Source of the DNA: Pseudomonadota bacterium
GTDB taxonomy: Bacteria > Desulfobacterota > Desulfobulbia > Desulfobulbales > Desulfurivibrionaceae
Direction of reading: 5' to 3'
DNA: 64,000 bases
Assembly (NCBI GenBank): GCA_018830485.1
Contig: JAHJRQ010000016.1
Span: 1-64,000, forward strand
A program made the translations under genes and the position numbers. Under the pieces are notes generated by a model, which had not been told where the DNA came from, made no database searches, and saw only the letters and a program-made list of their open reading frames with translations. Below, piece by piece: positions 34,824-44,159 of the stretch; the stretch's first letter is position 1; each line of letters begins with the position of its first letter.

Positions 34824-34854
34824 CAGTATTAAGGGCTGAGCCGGATGTCAAGTT

Positions 34855-36861
34855 TTATTGGCCGGAATCGCTGGAAGTTCGGGAAATTTTTTGAAAGATT
34901 CTGCCGTGATATCCGGCACGAGTATGGTCATACTTGCTGGACGAGTAGATCATGGCCAGCTCCGCATGGGGCTGGGCAAAGGTATTGTCCGCGGCAATAG
35001 CCTCTTCAAAGGCGGTAATCGCCGCATCCACCCGGCCCAGCTCTCGTTCCACCCGGCCGAGGTTGTAGAGGTAGATGGATTTTTTCCGGGGGTCCAGCCG
35101 GATCGCTTCGTTAAATTCCAGGATTGCCTTTGGATACTCCTTGAGCTGCCAATAGGTCTTGCCCAACTGGCCGTGCGCCGCTCCGGCTATGGGTGCCACC
35201 TGCACAGCCTTGGCAAAGTACCCCTGGGCTTTCTGGTAATCGTGCAGGCCGGAATAGGCGGTTCCGGTATTGAGCAGGGTGATGTAGTGGTATGGGGCTT
35301 TTTCCAGCATGGTCAAGAGATGGGGCAAGGCCTCGCGGTAGTTGTCCTGGGCCAGATAGGCCGGGCCGATATAGGCGTGCGGGGTCACATCGTCGGGCTG
35401 GTAGTGCAAGGACTTGCTGCCGGAGGCAATAACCTCCGGCCAGTTTTCTTGCACCGTGGCCACGCAGGTTTTGAGAAAAAAATGATCCGCGGCAATACCC
35501 TTGAGGTTGTCCACCACCATGATCGGCGCAAACACCAGGAGTACGACAGCGGCATAGGCAGGAAACCGTTTGGGGATATGGATCGGTGTGCCGGGGTTTT
35601 CTTCCCGCGCCAGGGAGGCGAGAAGCCCCAGCAGGACCATGATGGTGAAAACCGGGATCATCCGTTCCAGCGGGAAACAGAACATGGCATTGATCCCGAT
35701 TCCGGTCAGAGATAAGCCCATGGTTTGAAGTTCGAGGGTCTTGGTGAGATTGCCGGTGCATTTCCTGTGGGTTCTGACAAGAAAAATCCCCAGCGATCCG
35801 ATGAGGCAGGCGAAAAGCGTCAGGCCCACCAGCCCCAGTTCCGCCCAGATTTGCAGATAATCGTTGTGGGCGTCTTTGAGGTATTGGGTGTGGAGAAAGA
35901 GTGACTCCTTCTGTACCGAAGGGAAATGGATCTTCAGATTGCCTAGCCCGACCCCGAGCAGCGGATGTTGCTGGATCAGGGAGAGGGTGTCCGTCCAGAT
36001 GGCAAAACGGACATGATTTCCCTGGATGGAGGCAATGGAGGCGGCCCGGAGGCCGACGGCTTCGTAGCCTGGGGTGAAACCGGCAGGGCCGATGTTCATC
36101 ATGGTCAGGACAACAAGCAGGGAGGTGAGCATGGCCCATTTTTTCTGGCGAGACCAGAGCAGGGACAGATTGAGCCCGGTTGCCTTGCGCAAAATAACGA
36201 ACAGCAGGAATTGGCAGGTAACGGCCAGCCAGCCGGCCCGGGTTTGGGTGTAGATGAGATAGACCACGATTTGGCTGAGCATGAGGGACGTGGCCCAGGC
36301 AGTGGTGTCTTTTTTTGCGGTTAGAAAAAGAAAGGTTCCGATTGGAAAGAGCAGGACAATGAAGTGCACCGCCATGTTTTTATTGGCAAAATTCGCGGCA
36401 GGCGGAGCAAGTTGCGGGATAATGGAGAGGCCGAAGAGATGCTGGCTGATGCCCAGGATGGCCACCAGGAAGGCGGCGGCGAACAGGGCGATCAGGACCT
36501 GACGCCGTTGGGCCGATGAAACCGTTAGCTGCGGGACCAGGAAAAAGAATACAATGGCCACTAGCCACTGACGGCCGACTTTCCAAGTTTCATATGGATT
36601 GAGCGCAAAAATAGAAGTGAACAACCCCCAGGCGATACAGGCAAGAAGCGGCCAGGTGAAGAAGGGCAATCTTTGGATGGGCAAGGCGTTGTTGCTTGAC
36701 TGGTTGGCAAGCCAAACAAGGGCCAGGAGGATTCCAGTTGTTTCCAAAAAGACGCGTTGGGGGAGATTGCTGAAGTCGCTCAGGCCTGGATACCAGACGA
36801 GCGGCGCCAAAAACACAGAGAACAGGAAAAGAATGACGGGTGTCTTTTTGAGGATGGTCAT
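34855..36861 (-). CDS. O-antigen ligase-family membrane protein with C-terminal TPRs
   Basis: A 668-residue protein: about 11-12 membrane segments in residues 1-450 and four to five TPR units in about 475-650. The Wzy_C-type motif with HNDYLQIWAELGLVG (H about 331) lies in the large periplasmic loop, as in WaaL O-antigen ligases and PglL/TfpO pilin oligosaccharyltransferases. It transfers undecaprenol-linked glycan to an acceptor. The gene directly follows the major-pilin candidate, with only a hairpin between, so pilin is a reasonable acceptor; lipid A is the alternative. No ribosome site is obvious. Confidence 0.85.
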   Translation of the reverse strand: MTILKKTPVILFLFSVFLAPLVWYPGLSDFSNLPQRVFLETTGILLALVWLANQSSNNALPIQRLPFFTWPLLACIAWGLFTSIFALNPYETWKVGRQWLVAIVFFFLVPQLTVSSAQRRQVLIALFAAAFLVAILGISQHLFGLSIIPQLAPPAANFANKNMAVHFIVLLFPIGTFLFLTAKKDTTAWATSLMLSQIVVYLIYTQTRAGWLAVTCQFLLFVILRKATGLNLSLLWSRQKKWAMLTSLLVVLTMMNIGPAGFTPGYEAVGLRAASIASIQGNHVRFAIWTDTLSLIQQHPLLGVGLGNLKIHFPSVQKESLFLHTQYLKDAHNDYLQIWAELGLVGLTLFACLIGSLGIFLVRTHRKCTGNLTKTLELQTMGLSLTGIGINAMFCFPLERMIPVFTIMVLLGLLASLAREENPGTPIHIPKRFPAYAAVVLLVFAPIMVVDNLKGIAADHFFLKTCVATVQENWPEVIASGSKSLHYQPDDVTPHAYIGPAYLAQDNYREALPHLLTMLEKAPYHYITLLNTGTAYSGLHDYQKAQGYFAKAVQVAPIAGAAHGQLGKTYWQLKEYPKAILEFNEAIRLDPRKKSIYLYNLGRVERELGRVDAAITAFEEAIAADNTFAQPHAELAMIYSSSKYDHTRAGYHGRIFQKISRTSSDSGQ

Positions 36862-36880
36862 GCTGGTTAGTCGTTGTAAG

Positions 36881-36922
36881 ATGTAACAAAGAAGGCGGCA
36901 ATAGCCGCCTTCTTTGTTACAT
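36881..36922 (-). terminator. 19-bp perfect hairpin between pilin and ligase genes
   Basis: ATGTAACAAAGAAGGCGGC (36881-36899) pairs perfectly with 36904-36922 over a 4-base loop, 18 bases after the pilin stop. There is no T tract on the minus strand. It may slow transcription or protect the pilin mRNA 3' end. Confidence 0.6.
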
Positions 36923-36939
36923 AGAGCTGTAGGGCCAAA

Positions 36940-37323
36940 TCAAGGTGATTTGACCACTCCTGCAGGGCTTGTCGCTTGTTCCACAGGAGAAACGGTGTAG
37001 GTGTAGGTCTGGCCGCCGATGGTTGTTGTAAATTGGTTCCCTGATGTGCTTATTGTGTATCCGCTTGTGTCCATTTGTGCCACAAGGGCGGCAGCATCTA
37101 CGACTACTGGGGTGGCGCTTGTGGGCAGTCTTTTGGCGAAAGCGAGGACAGCCGCACCTCGTGCAGCGCCGAGTAATCCTTCGGAAGATGCTTTGTGAGC
37201 CTCTTGCGTCAGATCTTGATATTTCGGAACCGCCACCGCCGCAAGAATGCCCAGAATAACAATGATGACAATCAACTCGATCAGGGTAAAGCCTTTTTCA
37301 TTTTTCACTATATTCTTTTTCAT
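36940..37323 (-). CDS. Type IV major-pilin candidate (MshA-like)
   Basis: A 127-residue prepilin. The leader MKKNIVKNEKG is cleaved before F in KGFTLIELIVIIVILGILAAVAVPKYQDL, with Glu5 present. The mature domain is about 115 residues, rich in Thr/Ser/Ala (SGYTISTSGNQFTTTIGG), and the second half is a likely exposed face. Cysteines are absent, so no disulfide D-region. GGAGAACGGT precedes the ATG. The position after the platform gene and the compact size favour the major pilin. The Ser/Thr content would allow O-glycosylation by the adjacent ligase. Confidence 0.88.
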   Translation of the reverse strand: MKKNIVKNEKGFTLIELIVIIVILGILAAVAVPKYQDLTQEAHKASSEGLLGAARGAAVLAFAKRLPTSATPVVVDAAALVAQMDTSGYTISTSGNQFTTTIGGQTYTYTVSPVEQATSPAGVVKSP

Positions 37324-37458
37324 ACCGTTCTCCTTGTCAATGGTTATAGCTCCTGAATTTCCCTTACTCTCTTTGCCGATCGACAGTCAAACCATTTTTT
37401 TACCGGATTGGCTGTTTTTTTAAGGGGTTGTGCTATGTGCAGTCTGTGTGTGTCAGGG

Positions 37459-38712
37459 TCAGTTCCCTCCCCGGACAACCTGGAGCATGTCCCACATGGG
37501 CGTGAAGATGGCCAGGGCGATGAGTCCCACCATGGCTCCCAACACCAGCAACAGTACCGGTTCAATCAGGGTGGAGAGGTTTCTGATGGTGTAGTCGCTT
37601 TCAAGGTCGTAGTAATCAGCCACCTTTGCCATCATTTCATCCAGCCGGCCGGACTGCTCGCCCACCGCGATCATCTGCGGAACCATGGGCGGGATGGTGT
37701 GGTGCTTGGCCATGGCCTCGTGCAGGCTCACGCCATCCTCCACCTCGCCGGTGATCTCCTCCACCATCTGGAAGAGGACCAGGTTTTCCAAGGCGTTTGT
37801 CGAAAGCCGCAGGGTTTTGATGATATCGATGCCGCTGGTGGTGAGGATCGAAAAGACCCGGCAGAAGCGGGCCATGTAAATCTTGGTGCTCAGGGGGCCG
37901 AAGATCGGCACCCGAAGCAGCAGCCGGTCTCGAAAGAGCACGAACTCGCGGGAGCCCAAGGCCAATCGGTAGGCGATGAACAGGGCCAGCGCCGCTCCGA
38001 CAATGCCCAGGGTGTTGTCGGCGAAAAAGGTGCTGACCCCCATGAGGATTTTGGTGGCCAAGGGCAATTCGACTTTTGCCGCGGCAAAGAGCTTGGCGAA
38101 TTTCGGCACCACGAAGCTCATCAGGAAGAAGACCGCGCCGGTGATGGCGAAGATGACGAATTTCGGGTACCGGGTGGCGGATTTGATCCGTTCCTTGATG
38201 GCTTTTTCGTTTTCGTACAGCGCGGCCAGATAGGCAAAGGCCTTGTCCAGGGAGCCGGTTTCCTCGCCCACCTTGACGATGTTGAAAAAAAGTACGTTGA
38301 AGGCCTTGGGCTGGCGGCTTACCGCATCGCTCAGGCTGGCGCCGCTTTCCACCTCGGCGGTCATGGCGAGGATGATCGCCCGGAGCATGGGATTGCTCAC
38401 CTGGAGAGCCAGGATGCCGAAGGATTCGATGATGTTGACCCCGGCGGCCAGCAGGGTGGCCAGTTGCCGGCAGAAAAGAATCTTGTCTTCCAGGGTGATC
38501 CCGAAAAGCCGCTCGCTGAGCGTCGGCGCGGCAACGGCCAGGCTTGCTTCCTTTGCCCTGGCGGACTGCTGTTCGGAGAGAATCTGGATGTTCACCGGGC
38601 TCAAGCCGCCCTTTTGCAGCCAGGTTTCCACCTCCTGCATGATCTCGGCGGGATGGGTGCCGGAAACGATGCGGCCGGCCGAATTGATGGCCTCGTAACG
38701 GAAGATCGGCAA
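37459..38712 (-). CDS. mshG: Pilus platform protein (PilC/GspF/MshG-like)
   Basis: A 417-residue inner-membrane platform protein with two repeats of the GspF domain, near residues 75-195 and 280-400. Starts PIFRYEAINSAGRIVSG, typical of the family, and has FCRQLATLLAAGVNI and FCRVFSILTTSGIDI as the paired motifs. Three membrane segments lie near 175-195, 220-245 and 380-405. It connects the assembly ATPase to pilin extraction. Its start is three bases past the ATPase stop, which makes a tight operon. Confidence 0.9.
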   Translation of the reverse strand: MPIFRYEAINSAGRIVSGTHPAEIMQEVETWLQKGGLSPVNIQILSEQQSARAKEASLAVAAPTLSERLFGITLEDKILFCRQLATLLAAGVNIIESFGILALQVSNPMLRAIILAMTAEVESGASLSDAVSRQPKAFNVLFFNIVKVGEETGSLDKAFAYLAALYENEKAIKERIKSATRYPKFVIFAITGAVFFLMSFVVPKFAKLFAAAKVELPLATKILMGVSTFFADNTLGIVGAALALFIAYRLALGSREFVLFRDRLLLRVPIFGPLSTKIYMARFCRVFSILTTSGIDIIKTLRLSTNALENLVLFQMVEEITGEVEDGVSLHEAMAKHHTIPPMVPQMIAVGEQSGRLDEMMAKVADYYDLESDYTIRNLSTLIEPVLLLVLGAMVGLIALAIFTPMWDMLQVVRGGN

Positions 38713-38715
38713 CGG

Positions 38716-40356
38716 TTACTCCTTCAGTTCCATGGTGACGCGGAAGGCCTCATCCACCGAAGTCTGGCCGCTGACTACCTTGGCGATGCCCGATTGGCGC
38801 AGGGAGGTGAGGTCTTCTTTCTGTGCCTGCCGGAAGATATCCTGGCTGGAGGATTTCTTGAGGATAAGCTCCTCGATGGCCGTGGAAATGGGCATGGTTT
38901 CGTAGATGGCGATCCGCCCTTTGTAGCCCGAACCTTCGCATTTGTCGCAGCCCACCGGTTTGTAAAAACGTCGGCTCGGATCATGGGCAAGGCCAAGGGC
39001 CTCCTGAAGTTCTTCCGGCGGGGTGAAGGGGGCCTTGCAGTTGGGGCAGAGCAACCGCAGGAGCCGCTGGGCCACCACCAGTCCCACGGCCGAGGCGATA
39101 AGAAAGGGAGGGATGCCCATGTCGACGAGCCGGGTGATCGCGCCGGCCGCATCGTTGGTGTGCAGGGTGGAAAGCACCAGATGGCCGGTGAGCGCCGATT
39201 GGATGGCGATCTCGGCGGTTTCCGCATCGCGGATTTCGCCGATCATGATGATGTCTGGGTCTTGCCGGAGGATGGAGCGCAGGGAGCTGGCAAAGGTGAG
39301 GTCGGCCCGAACATTGACCTGCACCTGGTTGATGCCGGCCAGTTCATACTCCACCGGGTCTTCCACAGTGACGATGTTTTTTTCCACCGAGTTGAGATAA
39401 TTCAGCGCCCCGTAGAGGGTGGTGGTTTTGCCGCTGCCGGTGGGGCCGGTGACCAGAATGATCTCGTGGGGCCGGGAGAGATGCTCCATGAACAGGGCGC
39501 GCTGGTAGGGCTCAAACCCCATCTCCTGCAGGTTGAAGCGCATGGTGCCCTTGTCCAGCAACCGCATCACCACCTTTTCTCCGGCGCTGAGGGGCAGGAT
39601 GGAAACCCGCACGTCAAACTCCTTGCCGGAGATGGGCAGTTCAAAACGGCCGTCCTGGGGCTTGCGCCGTTCGCCGATATCGAGATGGGCCATGATCTTG
39701 ATGCGGGAGATGAGGTTGGGGTGCATCTCCAAAGGGAAAGAATTGCCCTCGCGGAGGATGCCGTCCACCCTGGTGCGGACCCTTACCCGTTCATGGTCCG
39801 GCTCGATGTGGATGTCGCTGGCCCGCTGGCGCACGGCCTTGAGCAGGATGTCGTTGATGGCGCTGACCGTGACGGATTCTTCCCCGGTGTCTTCGAAGCG
39901 CTGTTCGATCTTGACCGCCGAGGTGTACAACCGGTCCATGACGGCCATGATCTCCGATTCGATTCCTACGCAGACCACGGTTTTGTCCTGAATGTAGCGG
40001 CCAACCTCGTCAATGGCGAAGATGTTGAGCGGGTCGGCAAAGGCGACCAGCACCTCGCCGGGACGCTTGCCAAGGGCGATGACTTTGTACTTTCTGGAAA
40101 CCCCCTCCGGAATGATCTGGGCCACCTCCGGGTCCACCACGATTTTGCGGAAATCGATAAAGGGAATTTTCAACTGCCTGGCAATGGTGTTGGCAACGGC
40201 GATGTCATTGACAAAGCCGAGTTCGCGCAGGGCCTCGCCCAGTTTGATGTCGCGGTCGGTGCCATAGGAGAGCGCCTGCTGGAGCTGGGTTGCCGTGATC
40301 AACCCGCCTTCCACAAGGATGTCGCCAAATTTTCTTCGTTTCGGTGGTGTCGTCAT
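38716..40356 (-). CDS. mshE: Pilus assembly ATPase (PilB/GspE/MshE-like)
   Basis: A 546-residue secretion ATPase. An N-terminal MshEN-type domain (about 10-140) is followed by the core: Walker A GPTGSGKT at about 304-311, Asp box, Walker B MIGEIRDAETAEIA, and the His box STLHTNDA. A zinc tetracysteine CPNC...CDKC lies before GSGYKGRIAIYE, as in PilB/GspE. The MshEN-type N-terminus binds cyclic di-GMP in MshE, so regulation by that messenger is plausible; the key residues were not checked by alignment. ATG 40356 is favoured over GTG 40368. Confidence 0.92.
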   Translation of the reverse strand: MTTPPKRRKFGDILVEGGLITATQLQQALSYGTDRDIKLGEALRELGFVNDIAVANTIARQLKIPFIDFRKIVVDPEVAQIIPEGVSRKYKVIALGKRPGEVLVAFADPLNIFAIDEVGRYIQDKTVVCVGIESEIMAVMDRLYTSAVKIEQRFEDTGEESVTVSAINDILLKAVRQRASDIHIEPDHERVRVRTRVDGILREGNSFPLEMHPNLISRIKIMAHLDIGERRKPQDGRFELPISGKEFDVRVSILPLSAGEKVVMRLLDKGTMRFNLQEMGFEPYQRALFMEHLSRPHEIILVTGPTGSGKTTTLYGALNYLNSVEKNIVTVEDPVEYELAGINQVQVNVRADLTFASSLRSILRQDPDIIMIGEIRDAETAEIAIQSALTGHLVLSTLHTNDAAGAITRLVDMGIPPFLIASAVGLVVAQRLLRLLCPNCKAPFTPPEELQEALGLAHDPSRRFYKPVGCDKCEGSGYKGRIAIYETMPISTAIEELILKKSSSQDIFRQAQKEDLTSLRQSGIAKVVSGQTSVDEAFRVTMELKE

Positions 40357-40430
40357 CGCGAGTGCCACGGGTGATGGGTTGGTGGGGAATTATCGCGCAC
40401 GGTTCAGGGGCGTGGTGGTCTGTGGGCTTT

Positions 40431-41663
40431 TCATTGTGGCCCCCTCATAAAAGGCGAGGGGTACTCGAGCCTCTCGCTCTCCGCCACCGGTTCTCCCGCA
40501 GGGGCGGGATCGTTTTTCTCTTCCTGGGGGAGAGGGGATGGAGGAGAGGGCGGAGCCGGCAACGGCAGGGTCTGGGGTGATTGTGATGGTTGGCTGGATT
40601 CATTGATCAGGCCGTTGAGCCAGGCAAGCCCCTGTTCGTGCCAGGAAGCCAAAGCCCGCTCGCCATCCTCGCCCAGGCTGGTGGTCCAGGCCGCCCCTTG
40701 GGCAATCCATCCGGAGATGGCCTGCCTGTCGATGGAGATGGTGTTCGTGAGCCGGAGCGGAGAAAAGGCGACTCCCCAGAACAGGAGCAGAAGGAGAAGA
40801 AATCCTGTTGCCCATCGGAGGGCAAGGGTGGAAAACCGGCCCTTCTGTTTCGGGGTATTGAGGGAGGCAATTGCTTCCCTGACGATCTTGCGGGAGATGC
40901 GGGTTTCTTTTTCGGCGTAAGCCACCAAAAGCGTTCTGCTCATGATCTTGTTGATCAGGCGGGGATAGCCCTTGGTGAAACGCCAGAGCAGGTCGGTGGT
41001 GGCGAAGGATCGCGGCATTTCATAGACCCCGCTTTTCTTGAAACGGTGGAGGATGTAGCTGACCATCTCCTGTTTTGAAAGGGGGGAAAGGGTTTCCATG
41101 ATGCTGACCCGCTGGGCAAGCTGACGCATGTTGTTCTGGGCCAGCTTGTCGCGCAGTTCCGGCTGACCGAAGAGCACGATCTGCAGGAGTTTCTGGGTGT
41201 CGGTTTCGAAATTGGAAAGCAACCGGAGCTGTTCCAGGCTTTCGTCGGGAAGATTCTGCGCTTCGTCGATGACGATGAGCAGCTTCTTGCCTTGTTGCGC
41301 CAAGGCGTACAGGTGGTCGTTGAGGATGCGCAGGAGCGAGTCGAGGCTGGCCGTATTGTCCGTCGGGATGGGAAGACCGATATCCTGAAAAATGGCCAGG
41401 AGCAGTTCCAAGCGGGAGAGGTGGGGCGAGAGGATCAGGGCGGTCTCAAACCTGTCCGGCAGATCATCCATCATCAGGCGAAGCATGAGGGTCTTGCCGG
41501 TGCCGATTTCGCCGGTGACGATGATGAACCCCTCGTCGCCCTCAAGGCCATAGCGGATAACCTCGCGCAGGCCGGCATGTCCCTTGGTGGGAAAGTAATA
41601 ATTCCTGTCCGGGGTCAGGCGGAAAGGATCTTCCTGTAGACCGAAAAACTCGAGGTGGTTCAT
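40431..41663 (-). CDS. mshM: ExeA/MshM-like AAA ATPase
   Basis: A 410-residue protein of the ExeA/GspA group. Starts MNHLEFFGLQEDPFRLTPD, the family signature. Walker A GEIGTGKT is at 51-58, and LLIVIDEAQNLPDESLEQ is Walker B. One membrane segment lies near 285-303 (FLLLLLLFWGVAFSPL), followed by a periplasmic Pro-rich tail (about 350-400, SPPSPLPQEE). ExeA helps the secretin cross the peptidoglycan; MshM is the counterpart in MSHA loci. Overlaps the secretin stop by four bases. Confidence 0.9.
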   Translation of the reverse strand: MNHLEFFGLQEDPFRLTPDRNYYFPTKGHAGLREVIRYGLEGDEGFIIVTGEIGTGKTLMLRLMMDDLPDRFETALILSPHLSRLELLLAIFQDIGLPIPTDNTASLDSLLRILNDHLYALAQQGKKLLIVIDEAQNLPDESLEQLRLLSNFETDTQKLLQIVLFGQPELRDKLAQNNMRQLAQRVSIMETLSPLSKQEMVSYILHRFKKSGVYEMPRSFATTDLLWRFTKGYPRLINKIMSRTLLVAYAEKETRISRKIVREAIASLNTPKQKGRFSTLALRWATGFLLLLLLFWGVAFSPLRLTNTISIDRQAISGWIAQGAAWTTSLGEDGERALASWHEQGLAWLNGLINESSQPSQSPQTLPLPAPPSPPSPLPQEEKNDPAPAGEPVAESERLEYPSPFMRGPQ

Positions 41664-43060
41664 TGCGGCGGTAACGGGGTTCCCTGGGTTGTATTTTTCG
41701 GATTGTCAGCCGGAATTTCTTCTTCCTTGAGCTTTTCCGAGGAAGCCGCGGGAGAAGACATGGGTCCCGTGGCCTCGCCGTTTTCCTTGCGGGTCATGGT
41801 GACAATGCGGGGGGTGATGAAAACCATAAGTTCCGACTGGTCGTTGCGCTTGTTTGCGTTTTTGAAGAGGTTGCCAAAAAGCGGAATATCCCCCAGGCCC
41901 GGCACCTTGCTGTTCAGGTTGCTTTTGTTTTGTTGCACAATGCCGCCGATGACCACGGTGACCTTGTCTTCCAGAAAAAGGTTGGTGGTGATCGCCTGCT
42001 TGTTGATCAACAGCCCGCTTGCGCCGGAGGTTGCCTGGTCAACGCTGTCGTTGGTGACCTCCACGTCCAGGATGACGTAGCCGTCCTGCAACACCGTGGG
42101 CTTGACCTTGAGGCCGAGATTTGCCTCCCGGAAGGTGGTGTTGACCGTGTTGGCGGTCTGGGTCACATAGGGAACCTCCTTGCCCTGTTTGATCTCGGCC
42201 TCTTTGCCGTCGAGGACAAGCACGCTGGGGGAGGAGAGGATTTCCAGCAGGCTGTCGGACTGCATGGCCTGGAGCTCCACATTGAGGTTGATGTTTTCAC
42301 GGATGAAGCCGAAGGCCAGGCTGGTGGTGGGCTCGACGGCAGGCAGGGCGATGCTGGAGGTGATGGGGTTGATCTTGGTGGCAAGCTCAGCGGCATCCCG
42401 GTAGTTGTTGTAGCCCCAGATGATGCCCAGTTGTTTCTTGGCCTCGTTGGAGATGGAGACGATGCGGGCTTCGATGTGCACTTGGGGAATGGGCTGGTCA
42501 AGCTCGACCAGCATCTCGCGCAGACGGGGGAGGTTTCCGGCCCGATCCTGAACAACCAGGCAGTTGCCGCGGTTGGTCACGGTGATCGAGCCGTTCGGGC
42601 CCAAAAGGGGTTTCAGTTGATCCACATAGGCGGTGGCATTGCCGAACTTTGTGCAGAGCCGTTCGTTGGCAAGGTCGCGCTGCTGTCCTTGGAAGTCCGC
42701 TTTTTTTTCCACGAAGATGACGTTGTTTTTCTGATAGTACCGCAACTGCTTGGCATCCATGATCACCTGAAATGCCTCGTACAGATTCAGCTTTTCCACG
42801 TCGAGGTTGATGGTTTCGGTGATGTTGTCCGCCACCAGGATATTGATCCCTGCCTGACGCCCCATGCCGCGCAAAAGCAGGGAAACCGAGAGATTCTCGG
42901 TCCGCAGGGAGGCGGGGAACTTTTTCAGATCCTCCAGCAGGGGGGCGTCGTTTTCCGGCTCCCGCGGAGCGAAGGTCAGGCCTGGGGCAGGAAACAGCCC
43001 CAGGAGGGCCAGGACAAGCACGGCCGACAAGAGCATGGCAGGCAAGGAAGAGATTCGCAT
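41660..43060 (-). CDS. mshL: Outer-membrane secretin (MshL/PilQ-like)
   Basis: A 466-residue secretin with signal peptide (1-29). An N0/STN-like domain (about 50-115) and one or two N1/NHN domains are followed by the C-terminal secretin beta-barrel (about 235-440): VPYVTQTANTVNTTF, and the VVIGGIVQQNKSNLNSKVPGLGDIPLFGNLFK signature is clear. It forms the outer-membrane pore for the pilus. It is shorter than PilQ because it lacks AMIN domains, as in MshL. Start overlaps the upstream gene's stop. Confidence 0.93.
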   Translation of the reverse strand: MRISSLPAMLLSAVLVLALLGLFPAPGLTFAPREPENDAPLLEDLKKFPASLRTENLSVSLLLRGMGRQAGINILVADNITETINLDVEKLNLYEAFQVIMDAKQLRYYQKNNVIFVEKKADFQGQQRDLANERLCTKFGNATAYVDQLKPLLGPNGSITVTNRGNCLVVQDRAGNLPRLREMLVELDQPIPQVHIEARIVSISNEAKKQLGIIWGYNNYRDAAELATKINPITSSIALPAVEPTTSLAFGFIRENINLNVELQAMQSDSLLEILSSPSVLVLDGKEAEIKQGKEVPYVTQTANTVNTTFREANLGLKVKPTVLQDGYVILDVEVTNDSVDQATSGASGLLINKQAITTNLFLEDKVTVVIGGIVQQNKSNLNSKVPGLGDIPLFGNLFKNANKRNDQSELMVFITPRIVTMTRKENGEATGPMSSPAASSEKLKEEEIPADNPKNTTQGTPLPPQ

Positions 43061-43500
43061 CAGGGTTTTTTATCCTTCATGGGCAGGGGCCTCGGAGAGG
43101 AATCCAGCCACAGTTCATGGGAGACGCCGTTTTGTTCAACAACAACAAGATCCTTGAGTATCTGTTGCACAACCGAGCCGTTCACCTTCTCCCCCTTGGT
43201 GACCAGATGGTCATTGATAACGGCTTGGGGCTTGGTCTTGTCCCAGATTATACCAGAGAGGGTCAAGCCGCCAATGGAATTGCTTTTTTCCCTGGGTTCC
43301 TGGCTTTTAAAAAAATTGATCTGGTCACGATTCCAGTTGAAGGGATCCCGTTCCAGGGCAGGGCCGGCTGCTGTTTGCCCTTGATGGGGCATGATTTTTT
43401 CAGGCCGTACCGTGAGGATGTGCGTCCCTTCGGCCTGAAGCGGGAGCGCACGGCCGAGGAGGAGAACGGTAAAAAAGAGGAGGCGCCGGTTGTTCGTCAT
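43060..43500 (-). CDS. MshK/PilP-like pilus assembly protein
   Basis: A 146-residue exported protein with a signal peptide of about 23 residues (cleavage near QA-E). The mature part has the GspC/PilP-type motif SIGGLTLSGIIWDKTKPQAVINDHLVTKGEKV, a small beta domain that contacts the secretin. It is in the position of MshK. A short acidic/basic linker (EKIMPHQGQTAAGP) and a Trp-Asn-Arg stretch precede it. Assignment rests on position and motif, not on a search. Confidence 0.75.
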   Translation of the reverse strand: MTNNRRLLFFTVLLLGRALPLQAEGTHILTVRPEKIMPHQGQTAAGPALERDPFNWNRDQINFFKSQEPREKSNSIGGLTLSGIIWDKTKPQAVINDHLVTKGEKVNGSVVQQILKDLVVVEQNGVSHELWLDSSPRPLPMKDKKP

Positions 43501-44159
43501 GGCTTGTCCAGGGTTGTTCTGCCGACAACCATACTGAAGGTAACCTTGGCCTGCTGATCATAGCCTGCGCCGGCAAGACGCGTCACGGCAAGATCCTCGA
43601 TAATGCCTATCTCGGGGCGGTCTTCAATGTATTGCAGGTACTTGTAGAGCAACGGGAAGGGAACCTCCCCGGCCAGATTGACGGTGCTCAGGGTGAAGCC
43701 GTTCTGCGAACGGTCTTCCAGTTGACTCATCTGGCGCAGATGATTTTCCATGGTGATGGGCGCGTTGGCATGCAGGGCGAACAGGGTCTTGGAAAACTGC
43801 TCACGATCGGTCAGCGACTGCCACTGCTCCTCGATGAGGCGAATCTGCAGGGCCAGGGTCTCTGTCTGTTCCCGCAGACCCTTTTGTTCCGTTTCCAAGT
43901 GGGAAACCTGCATGGCCAGGGCACTGCCCAACTGGGCGGGAGCGGTGCCCTCGATTTCGTTTTTCTGGACACGCTTTTGGCGCAGCTCTTTTTTCTGCGG
44001 GGCCAGGAGCAGGGTTGACCCGCCATAGAGAATCGCGACGCAGACCAGAATCCCGAGGCAGAGCTTTCTCAGTTCGGCAAAGGCTTCCGGGTCGCTTTTT
44101 AACAGGAAAAACCATTCCTTCAGTTTGTTCCCGAGAATGATGAGTTGCTGGTTGTTCAC
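43497..44159 (-). CDS. PilO/MshJ-like inner-membrane protein
   Basis: A 220-residue bitopic protein. One membrane segment near residues 30-55 (LCLGILVCVAILYGGSTLLLA), then a coiled coil (about 60-125, QKKELRQKRVQKNE...), then a ferredoxin-like periplasmic domain ending in VTFSMVVGR. This is the layout of PilO/GspM and MshJ. It would form the alignment complex with the PilN-like neighbour. Overlaps that gene's stop and the next gene's start by four bases each. Confidence 0.78.
   Translation of the reverse strand: MNNQQLIILGNKLKEWFFLLKSDPEAFAELRKLCLGILVCVAILYGGSTLLLAPQKKELRQKRVQKNEIEGTAPAQLGSALAMQVSHLETEQKGLREQTETLALQIRLIEEQWQSLTDREQFSKTLFALHANAPITMENHLRQMSQLEDRSQNGFTLSTVNLAGEVPFPLLYKYLQYIEDRPEIGIIEDLAVTRLAGAGYDQQAKVTFSMVVGRTTLDKP

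Noticed and set aside
37324-37458. A sigma-54 promoter in front of the major pilin
   Set aside because: I looked for the GG-N10-GC pattern on the minus strand and did not find a convincing one.
37408-40374. A 988-codon open frame antisense to the pilus ATPase and platform genes
   Set aside because: Clear shadow of two conserved genes on the other strand; composition is Gly/His/Asp-rich with no motif.
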